A stretch of DNA of 64,000 nucleotides from Mermis nigrescens (taxonomy: Eukaryota; Nematoda; Enoplea; Mermithida; Mermithidae): NCBI GenBank assembly GCA_036768485.1, contig JAVLUZ010000748.1, forward strand, positions 1-64,000, written 5' to 3'. The notes below the pieces were generated by a model, which was given only the letters and a program-made list of their open reading frames with translations, was not told the DNA's origin and did not search any database. Below, one piece after another: positions 45,501 to 57,500 of the stretch. Each line of letters starts with the position of its first letter. Positions within the stretch are counted from its first letter, which is position 1. The position numbers were made by a program, and so were the translations under genes.

Positions 45501-48500
45501 AACCTTGACTTGGGCGGAAAAATTAGCGGTTTTAAGCCGAAAATCGCTAAAAATCGCTCAAAAATCCTTAATTTTGCGCACTATTTTGGGCCAATGGGGG
45601 GGGGGTGGCCGCATCTGCTCCCCCTCTAAATTCGCCCCTGTCAATATGTACTTAATTTTTAATTATTCATTGTATATACATAGTTGTGAGTCGTTAATTA
45701 GTAAATTAATTAATGAATAAATTATTCATTTACTCACTTGTTTGGGTTCTGTTTTTATCGTTTTCCCTACGATGTTATCCCCGGCATTACTTTTGCATGC
45801 CTTAGGCAAAAATGTGCATGTACATTATGTACGTTTTAGTTAATCTATCTGATTAAGTTATTATTTTCTGGTGTTTATCTTAATTAGTGCTGCACACTTT
45901 GCAAATTTTACTACCCGGGTACCCGGCTATTCCATTACCCGGGTAATTCGGGTACCGGGTACCCGGGTATACCCGGGTAGGACCTTAGATAAAAGAGAAT
46001 GCAGTGAACATCGTTTATTTACGGTTGACAGTGAGGTCTATGGCAAAGTGATATTTAAGCAGTAAAATTATTGAAAAATTAATGCAAGATTAAATAGAAT
46101 CAAGGCTTTAATCTGAAGAATTCGTATGCATTTAATGAAATTTAAGTCATTTTCATAATTCAAAGCAAAAAATTGTGAAGCAGGTTTTGTATCTTCATAG
46201 CGTCATTAAAACATTTGAAGCAGGAAAACACATTGACGAAAAGTAATTTTGAAATCAACCGGAAATGAAAATTTATTCAAAAACAAGTCTAAGTCTATCT
46301 GGAGCTGACTGCAGAGACATAGTCAGAATTTTGGTTCGGGGGGCATAAACGTTTTCATGTAGAATTTACGCCCTTTCTATTGACAAACAGTTCGGAATTC
46401 ATAAGTGGCGCAAAGTGCCAGGAAATTTAGTCATTTTTTCCACCCTTAATAGTTTGTAGCTCTGTGAATACTAATAATCTGATAGAGCAGAAAATAATCA
46501 AATTTGTACAAAACAGTTTTGACAATTCAAGCTTCTAACAAGAAAACTGCGAATCACGAACTTTGACTGAAGATATTTTGAGTGATACAGGCTTTTAAAC
46601 GCAATGCTGGAGCTTTACAAAAGAAAGAACAGTAACTGGCGGCGCTATGCGCCGAAAAATTTTGACGTTTTTGCACATTAAACTCAATTTATACCGCTTA
46701 AATCATACAAAACAGACAAATTATTGCCGGCGCGAAACGCCGGAAATTTTTAGAAATTCCTAACCCTTTTACCTAGCTTGTTCTCCCTGAAATCTCGTTG
46801 CACATGTACAACGAGAATTTATAGCTGCGGGACGTCTGAGGTGGCGAGCGGGATCCTGGGGCAGAGTCCCGGAAAATTTTGTAAAAAAAAATTTTAATGT
46901 TAAATAGTAATATTAAAATTTTCGCAAAACCGGCCAAATCTCGGTTCGGAAGCAAGCTCAAAAACACTTGAAATTGATGAACTCCTACATTGCAAAAACT
47001 GATCTAAAATGCGTTTTTCGACCTCTGCTGGGTACATAGCGCAGCAACGGGTCGCTGCCAATATGATATAGAAAGATGTGTCCATGAAAATTTTGTTCTC
47101 ACTGTTTTCAGGCCCATTTGTGGCCTCCCAATTAACAAAATGCACTTCATAGAAGAAGAAATGCGCAAAAACAAAAGAAAATTTGGCCATTCCTTCCGAT
47201 TAAAATAGGATAATGTGTCCTTGTAAAGAAAGATAAAGGAAACAAAGAATAGAGAAACTGGTACACAAAAGACAAACAAAGCAGAGAATAGACAAACTGG
47301 TTCGCAATCATTTTCGCACTTTTACTATTATGCTCAACAAGAATGCACAGTTTCATTCAACGAACAAATAGTGCATTAAATTACTAAAGTGATGTGGAGT
47401 GCTGGATTATTTTAGCTGATTCAAGCTTTTAAATTTGTTGGATCTATATAGCAATAAATAATAATGACTTTTTGAACTTAGTTTTCTGGACATACATCAT
47501 TGCAACGAAAAATCAACAATATTTCTGAAAAATTTTGGGGGGCAGGTACCCCCAATGCCCTATGGCTACTCCTATGGCTGACTGCATTTGGAACATCGAT
47601 AGGCTTTGAACCAGGTCTATCTAAAACAGTGGCGCGCACGATGTGAATAAAAGTTGCAGTTTAAATTTATATAATGGTCACAGAAGTGAATGAATTATAA
47701 AAAAGCGTCGCTAACAGATAATTTTTTGTTTAAATTTGTTTACAATGAAGAATAAGAAGAATTCGGCACAAATAAAATAATGTAACAAAAGAGCTGAAGA
47801 ATGGAATATGCCTAGACCGTATGCGCGATATATTGTGATAATAGGAAATATTAACAGACTCGCTTATTTAACATTTTATGGTTGATTATATCAAATCACA
47901 TTTACATTGTGATTCAGTCGCACTTTAGAAGCAATATGTTTCTAGGTTTCTAATTCAATTCTTAGCACATATTGCATAACTGCAGTGCTAATTTTCCATT
48001 TTATATTTGGGTACCCGGGTAGTAAAATTATTTTTCTACCCGGGTACCCGTTCGAGTACCCGCGTGCAGCTCTGATCTTAATTTCAATTTTTAATTTCTA
48101 AATTTTTAAATTTGATTTGATTTTTCGTTTGCTCGTTTTGCTATTAACCAAGCGAAAACCCCAAATGCTCAAGCAATTATTATACGTATACCATTTTATA
48201 CGTACGTATATGTGCTAATGAGGCTTATAATGACTGTGAACGATTTCGAACCATATATGTATGTTCATATATCATGGGAATTCTGGGGGATCAGGCCCAG
48301 AAAATGCTTAAAAAGTGCCTTTTTGGGCTACAAAACGAGTCAAAAACACTGTTCTTAGACGTTCCGAACAATGCTCGTTCTTTCTAGATTATACAAACCT
48401 AAGAAAATTTTGGAAAAATTTGAAAAAAATCGAGAAAATTCAACAAAAATGAGTTAAAAACGCTCAAAAGGCACACTTTTTACAGTTTTTACGAAAAATC

Positions 48501-51500
48501 GTCAATTCTGGGGGGAGGGTCGCTGCCATTTTGCGGGGGTCAGTAGCCATTCTGAGGGGTCAAACCCTCCAACCCCCTTCAACACATATTCTTCGAACCA
48601 TATGCTTCGGAACATAAACTGTAAACTTATATGTGTGTAAGCTTATTTATGTACAAATTTAGGCTATTAAGAAGAGAAATGGTCATAAGCTTTTAACTCA
48701 TATTTGTAACAGGGGATGGGGGAATCCCCCACCTAAAGTCGGACGCCCCCCATCCCTCCAAAGCCATAAATTTTTTTGACCCCCCACCCCCGATGTTTGG
48801 AAAAAAATTGGCCATTTTTAGGCGTTTTTTGGCCGTCTTTGGCCAAAAATTGGAGGTCATTTACAGCCTTCCCCTAAAAATAACCGGGATCCCTCCTCAA
48901 ATTTCGAGCCGTTACATGTATGTTTAAACCACAACCTTTAACCTTTGACCTTAACTTTAGCCTTTACATATTTTCTCTCTCTTTACGCTTTAACCCTTTA
49001 AAATTATTCTAGCTTTATGTTGCATAGGTTGAACATGATACGTCCAATACGATGGACAGCTTATTAGCATTGGACGAAGCAAAAAATCGCATGCTGGAAG
49101 TAGAAAAGGCTTTGAAAGAAGTTAATTTATTTTTGATTGAACTATCATATAGCACGAGTAAATATGTAGAAAAAAATGATAAAAACATCAAAAACAAAAA
49201 TAATCGATATGTGCGAGTATCTCGGCGAGCTCTATACAACGGTGAAGAAAAATTTCAACAAAAAAATTAAAAAAATTTTCACTTTATTTCATTTTGATAT
49301 ACAGCAAATTTATCATTTAAGCTGATTTCTCATCACCTAATCGGCGAATTATTTCTTATCTTGTGCCTTTGTACTTAATCATTGTGCTTTACAGAGAAAA
49401 ACAATACGGATAATTAATAATTCGGCGCGAAGCGCCGAAAAAATTGACATGCTCTGCATATCAACCTCAAATTTGAGCGGTTTTGAGCGGACTAGAAGAC
49501 AAAAAAACATAAATAAACAATAGATACGGCGCGAAGCGCCGGAAAAATTTCATGTTTCAAATGTCATAACTCAAATTTGAGCTGTTTTCAGTGAGCTAGA
49601 AGGCAAAAACTATAACTAAACAATGAATCTGGCGCACAGCGCTAGAAAAAAATTGACATGCTCTCTATATCTAACTCTAATCTGAGCGATTTTTAGCGGT
49701 TCAGAAGACAAAACTATACCTAAACAATAAATCCGGCGCGAATCGCCGGAAAATTTTGACTTTACTAGCTCAAAAGTACGCTAAAAACCTGTTTAGGCGC
49801 TGTTTCAGACGCACTTCGCCAATTTTTCATTCTTCCCTTCGGGGGACCCTTGAGAGAAACAAAAATTTTTCCCCATTTCGGGGGGGGGCAGGACCCCCGC
49901 CCCCTGGATACAGGCCTTTTCCCATGTCATAACTCATATTTGAGCTGTTTTGAGTGAGCTAGAAGGCAAAAACTATAGCTAAACAATGAATCCGGCGCAA
50001 AGCGTTAGAAAAAAATTGACATACTTTCTATGTCTAACTCAAATTTGAGCGATTTTCAGCGGTTTAGAAGACAAAACCTTACATAAACAATAAATCCGGC
50101 GCGAAGCGCCGAAAAATTTGTGTTTTCTAGCTCAAAAGTACACTAAAAACCTGTTTTGGCGGTGTTTCAGACCAACTTCATTAGAGCGAAGAGGCATAAG
50201 AGAGTGAAGAAAGGACATGAAAGTGTAAAGGCAGGAAAAGTGTAAAGTGTAAAGTGTAAAAAACCCTTTTTTGAAAAATTGAAACTGAAATAAAAATTAA
50301 AAAACAATTTTAGATCATTATCCGTCGGCATATAATAATCAAAATACTGGCCTATGCACCATACATGCACGGCACGAAAATTCTGGGGGGGCGAAATTAT
50401 AAAGTGCCTTTTTTGGGTCCAAAATAGTAGGTACGCATAAAAAACGTCGTTTTTAAGCGTTTTTGACGATGCTATATCTTTCTAGAGCATAAAAACAAAA
50501 AATTTTGAGAAAAAATCAAAAAAGTCGGAACAAATTGAACAAAATATAGTCAAAATGGTGCGAAGCACCGAAAATTTGGCACTTTTGAGCAAATAGATAG
50601 CTGAATAACGCTTAAAAAGCATCTCTTTTACAAATTTTTAGAAAATTTTTTGGAAACTTTCAAAAAATTGCCAATTCTGGGGAAGGGGTGAAAAAATTTT
50701 TGCGGGGGGGGGTTAAAAATTTCTCTTGAGGGGGTTGAACCCCTCCCCAACCCCTCAAGATCATTGTATGCTATGCACGATATTTTAATTATTTAATCAT
50801 GCCATAATTTAGTTTTTTCTGTCATCGATTTGTAGAAAAGTCACTAATAGCGAACATGCGGAAAATTATGTTAATTTTTTGAGAAGAAAATGACTGAAGC
50901 CAAAATAAACCGGAATCAACTCAAGTATTTAATAAAATTCTTCCATACATAAAAATTATGAAAGGATAAAAATTAGAATAAATATATATATATATATATA
51001 TGAATAAGAAATAAATAAAATGTATTCACGAGTGTAAAAATGTATAAAAATTAATTTCATAAAAATAAACACGACCGTGATAAAAGTCAAATCAACTTGG
51101 TTTTTGATTAAATAACAATTAAATCAATAAATTAATAAATTAATTAAGTTATTAGTCTAATAAATAATTTAATAAGTTAAAATTTTTATACTTTATTAAT
51201 TTTAGTTTGTTATTTTTAATGTCAATTTTCACATTTTTTGCACATTTCCGCATTTTTTTGAACATTTTTTCTTCGTATTTCCACATTACATTCACATTTT
51301 GATTATATATTGTACGATCTATTTAAATTGATTTTGTCAACTCGTAATCGTAATGTTTTTATTTATATTTATTATATACAGCGCTTTGTTTCATCTAATG
51401 CTTGTCTGGCTCTCAACAAGTGCCTATATTATCATTTTTATTCAATTTCAACCTCAAGTTAATTAAAATTTTTCAAATTGAATTTTACCTTCTGGGGACA

Positions 51501-54500
51501 TTCAATCAGTTTGATCTAATTTAATTTTAATCAATTATTAATAATTAATTATTAAGTAATCAATGATTAATTAATTAAAATATCTAAATTTAATTTTATT
51601 TAATGAATAAAAATGAATTAGTTCAATTAATTAATTTATAATTTATTTAATCATTATGACCGGTAAGTATGGTGTTTCGAAAGAAGTAGATAATTGGGCT
51701 ACGTTGATTAAAGACGTCGACGACGTTTTTCAAAGCGGCAACGCCGATCTTATCGCCGACAGACTTTTCAACATGCAACAAAGTTTGAAAGTCCTTGGGC
51801 GTAAGGTGAAAATGATGGATTTTTTCGGCTACGCAAATTATCGATTTTTTTTTAAATTTTAACGGATTTCTAAAAATTATTTTTCATTAAAATATTATAA
51901 TTTAAATTTAATATAATTGATTTAAGTTTTGTTGAATTTATGTAGGCGTAATATGTACATATTTATTTTTTGGAATCAGAGGTGTGTTTTTGATTTTTAG
52001 ACTGAAGGCGATTTATTAATTTTTTCGTGACTAGGGGCATACATGTAACAGGAGGGGATGGGGGATCTCTCCATCCAAAGTCGAGTGTCCCCCTTCCCCC
52101 AAAGCCAGAAAATGTCTGTCCCTGCCCCCGATTTTTCTAGAAAAATTGAATTTTTTGGCCTTTTTTAGGCGTTTTTTGGTCGTTTTTGGCCAACAATTGG
52201 AGGTCATTCCCCCTCCCTGAAATGACTGGAACCCCTTAAAATTTCGAGCCGTTACATGTATGACTAGAGGCGTACATGTAAAAGGGGGTATGGGGATTCC
52301 CTCATCCAAACTCTATCGTCCCCATCATACCTGCACAACATGGGAATTCTGGGGAGGGGGGTGAAATTATAAAGTTATTTTTTTGTCCAAAAATGATAGG
52401 TACGCGTCAAAAACATCGTTTTTAAACGTTCCTGACGATGCTCTATCTTTCTAGACCATAAAAATATAAAAAAATTCGAAGAATCCAAAAAAGTCCGGAA
52501 TCAATTGAACAAAATATAGTCAAAACATGAGTATAATGGCGCGAAGCGCCGTAAATGTGGCACTTTTGAGCAAATAGATAGCTAAAAACGCTTAAAAAGA
52601 GCTTATTTTCTACGAATTTTCAGAGAATTTTCGGGATCTTTAAATGAATCGCTAATTAGGTTATTTATCACACCTACTCGTAAAAAGGGTTGAGAACATC
52701 AACTCGAAATTTCGACTCATTACACGTATGACTAGAGGCACTTTATCGATTATTTCTTGGTGGATGATCAATTTTTTTGTGACTGCAAGGCTGATCAATA
52801 ATTTTTTCGTGACAACAGAGGAATCATTGATTTCTTTAGATATGCGCATTATTTTCTTTTTATTTATCATTTTTCTGAAAATTAAAAAAAGATTAAAATG
52901 TCCAAAATTTCTTTGTTCAGTAAGATCGAGGGCGCTTCATGTTATATTGCATGCCCAACATAGGTGCCCAAGGTCAAACTTTCATGGGGTGATGTGAAAG
53001 ACTAAAAAATGGTAGATATAGATAGGTAGGTGAATCGTAAAACGGTTTTATAGCAAAAAACGATGGTATCGCTGAGCATTTTTGGCAAACATATAGCCTT
53101 TTTGAACTCTTAAACATAGCTGTATAGCCGTTTTGAACTAAAAATAGCTATTTAGCCCTTTTTGGAGTATAGAAAATAGTTTAATTTCCTTTTAAAAACT
53201 TAGAAAAAGACGACTATGTATATATGTATATTAGCATTTCTGAGCTCACGCGGTATTTTCCCCGAGTACAAAAAAGGCTATATATGTATACATAGCTAGT
53301 TTTTTTGAGCCGTAAAAAGGCTTACAGCAATGTTTTTCGGTCAAAATGGCTGTATAGCTTTTAGTTTTTTTTAAGTTCAGGGGAAGTTGGGAGAGTAATA
53401 CCCCTCACCCCTACGCCATACACTTCTCGCCACAAAATTTGAACAATAAAGAACCGATTGAGTTTATTTAGGAACGCTTTTTCAACGACCTAATCGCTGG
53501 AGACCTAAAGAGTATCCAGCGTTGGTTAGTTTCAAGAAAACGCGACCTAAATGCTTAGGTCGGACCGCTTACGACTTAGCGCGCGTTTTTAAATAGACGC
53601 GTGATGATAGCGCCTGTGTGCGCATTATGTACACAATATCATATGCATATGAATTTCACGAGTTTAATCAGTATGAATATGCTCTACGCGCGCTGAGTCG
53701 TAACGGTCCGACCTAAGCGTTTAGGTCGCGTTTTCTTTAAAATAACGAGCGCTTCGCGCTGTTTGGGTTGCGTTTACTTAAAGGAAAACATGTCAGGATA
53801 CTCCTAAGGTCTCCGGCGATTAAATCTTGACAAAGCGTTCCTAAATAAACTCCATCGGTTCTTTATTGTTCAAATTTCGTGGCGAGCACCGTACGTGTAA
53901 CGGCTCGAAATTTCGGGTGGAAGGGTTCCCGGCTATTTTCAGGGGAGAGGGGTTTATTACCTGTAATTGTTTGGCCAAAATGGCCAAAAACACCAAAACA
54001 TGGCCTAAAGATTCAATTTTTCAAAAAGTGAGTGGGGCGTCAAAATTTTTCAGGCGTCTGAAGGGACGGGAGGACGACCAACTGTGGGTGTAGAAGTTCT
54101 CCCATCCTTCTGTTACACGTCTGCCTCACGCTCTTGTATGCTGCCAAGCAACGGATGATCCTTGTGTTTACTACTGGATTTTCTTATTTTGTGGGATTAT
54201 TTAACGGTCTTCCTTGAAAATTTGGATAAAAATTTGAAATAAAATAAATTTTCACTTTTTTCTGCCTCAGGTTAAGGACTTTCAAGAAAGACACGATTTT
54301 CTCGAACGTCTCAAAGATCAGTTTACTGTAGCCGTCAGTCCTAGCGTCGTGTCCGCTTTGAATTCACAAAATTTTGGTAATCGGTTGATTTTTCTGCTAC
54401 TTTATATTACTTTTACAGATTTTTTGCGTACAAAAGGTTAGAAAAATATTTGGAAAATGCTATGGAAAGGCATGCGTTCCGAATGCTTCGCTGGTCCTAG

Positions 54501-57500
54501 CGCAAATTAATTATATTTTGGTTTACACTCGTACGTTAAATCATTTTTTCGCTTCACACCGCGAGTTTTTTGTTACTGTCGCCCGTTTTTACATCATTCT
54601 ACTAATTTGCTTACACCTTGTCGCCAACCACTTTACAAAATCGTTTGCCGGATGCTTGCCCGATGAATCTGACCACAAGTGGGAGTGGAGAGGGGTCTTT
54701 GGGGGCATCTGGGCCTTCCCGAGAATCTGAACGATTTTCCGAAAATCGACAGACGAAAAATTGACATTTTGAGCGTGCAACGAATTTTTTTTCGAAAATG
54801 GCAAATTTCGGTGGGGGGGGGTAAATCCAGGCGGGGGTGACAACTTCTGGGAGTAAAAACTTCTGGAGGTGAAACCGCCAAACCCCTCCCTCCATGATCA
54901 TGTATGGCCTAGACCCCAGAATGGAAGAATGGGAAACTTTCTGAGAAAAATGAGGCAGAATAAAGGCAGAATACATACATAAAGGTAAAATAAAGGCTAA
55001 AAACTGATGAAAATGAAAAATATTTCCAAAAGTACTTGGAATTGACAATAAACTGTTTGAAGCTAGTTTAGCATTTATACCATTTCTGAGGTCATTCTGG
55101 CACAAAAGCATACATGTCACGGGAGCTGGGGGATCCCCCGACCCAAAGTTGGTCGTCCCTCCACCCCCCAAAGCCAGAAAAGTTTTGACCCCTCCTCTCG
55201 ATGTCTGGAAAACATTTGAATTTTCTGGCTGTTTTTAGGTGTTTTTTGGCCTTTTTTGGCTAAACATTGTTTTGGCGTTTTTTGGTTAAAAATTGGGGGG
55301 GGTCATTTACGCGCCCTCCCCTAAAAAGACCGGGGCTGGACCCTGCATTTAAAACTGCGAGCCGTCACTTATTAGTTATTATTTACTATTTATTAGTAGT
55401 ATTTATTATTATTTATTATTACTTATTATTTATTAGCTCAATTTTTCACTGCCCGCAGATCGGCTAACCCCCAGACCAATCATGCTGTGCATCTATTTTC
55501 TCGACCTCTCCTATAATCGGTTATTGAGGCGAACTCTCCCTTTTTCAGTACGCTTATAAATAAATACAGCAACCCGGCGAAATATTTAGAGTATATTTGT
55601 AAAGTGTAAAGTAAAGTCATCGAGTAGGAATGTAAAGAGGAAATTTTGGCTGCAGATTCGGCCGAGTATTTTTCGAAAATGTTCGCTCGGTTGGAACGCA
55701 CGGCGGATTTGGAAAAATATTGCCATAAAATTATAAAGGTGAATAGCTTATTTGTAAAGTTATGGAGGGCGTGTAAACTATTCAAGAATGATTGGCAAAA
55801 TTTTCGTTTATGCTCATTTTAATAGAACCAATTAATGGGTCAATTAATCAGTTGGCTGATCATTTACGTATGTAATTTTTTTGCACTTATTATTTTACTA
55901 AATTGTTTTTAGCAAAGTAGCGATCTCTGTGTAAAATGAGCGGAATTATAAAACTTTATCAATCAGAATAACGAAAGTTGGCAAGATGCCAAATTTTTTT
56001 AAAATGCTGGGAGAGGCCTAACAATTGGTAAACTAATTTTTCGAAAAAAGGTCGGGAGTGATTCAGTATTCTTTGTAGTATGGTCGCACTTTGCAGTGCC
56101 AGGCTCGTTCGGTTTACATTTATAATTTCTATCAGATTTAAAGAGTATGATTAAAAAAATATAATATAATTCGAACAATATATGAAGTGCAATATAATAT
56201 AATATACGGGAATATTTACCCCTCTCTGGCTAGGAATGGCCGGCCACCTCCTTCCTCCTCACCCAGAATTTTAAGCTTTTACATGTCTGAACTCTAATGT
56301 ACTTAGGTTTCGGTTTAAAAAAGGCTGATGAATGGACTGTGCCACACATGCACACTGGGAGGTATGGTGGGTATCCCCTACCATAACTTTTGAGAAGCAT
56401 CCCCCTCTCAGGCCATTTTGGACCGCAACTGGTTGCTTGAAGCATGAATAAGCGTCAAATGACGGCTAAGAGTGTAATTTCAGAAAATATGCATATTTTC
56501 AAACAATAGACTATTCAATTCGTTCATCCAAACACTTTTCTTCCATTATTTTGTACATATTTGATGTTAAAGGTCATTCCATTCCCCTTATTGTTCTTGC
56601 TTTCATGCAAATTTAACCATGAATAATAATGAAAAATAAAATACGATGAATAATGTGCAAAAATTTGACATTAAATAGATAAAATATTACTCATTTACTC
56701 CCCGCTTCCCCGTCCCTCCCAGAGCTTCTGACCGTGTGCATGTATGGACTGTGCCTTAAAAAACGCGAAAGGCATGCCTTGGACATTTTTTCACAGTTTT
56801 GCTTAAAATTTTGAATCTGTCGATATCGAGTTGGCAATGACCTGCATTAATGACGTAAGTAGTGCGAAGATCAGTCAGTGAATGCGATTACGTGCGGAAA
56901 ACTGGAATTATTAAAATAAAACAAGACTTTAAACTCGAACAATTTCATACTCATTGCTTCCACTGAAATTGACTTGTGTATAATTTAAATTAAACAAGAA
57001 ATCTGGCGAATCTACGTTTTACATACATAAAAAATAAACTGAAACAGTTTGTTTGCTTTACACCGAGTTCAAAATGCAGTTGTGTACATAGGTGAGCAGC
57101 ACCGCTATGGCGAAAAAACACAATTTTTCGACGTTTCTCATCGAGCACTATCCAATGGCATCAAGAAATCGCTAAAAAAAGCAAAAAAAAATTTCAAAAT
57201 TTGAATTCTGGGGGGATGGGGGTTATTTTCATTTCTGTGGGGGGAAGGGGTATTTCAACTTCTGAGGGGGGTGCATACCCCCCAACCCCCCACGCCCATG
57301 TTTGGTTGTGTATATGTATTTACGCACATATATGTACATCCGTCTTTTTGGAAAACGTTATTTTCTAAAGGTTTTAAAATACTAAATGGGGTGTTTTTTG
57401 CTGTTTTGCGATATAATTTTTTATATCCTTGAAATAAATTTTTCAGCCATCGAGCCAAAACTATACGTCGAATCGCTTGTTAAACAATACATATACTGAG

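Noticed and set aside
51656..51862. 68-codon frame as a separate small gene
   Set aside because: Its middle is COG7 exon 6; the ATG start and the tail after GGTGAAA are intronic.
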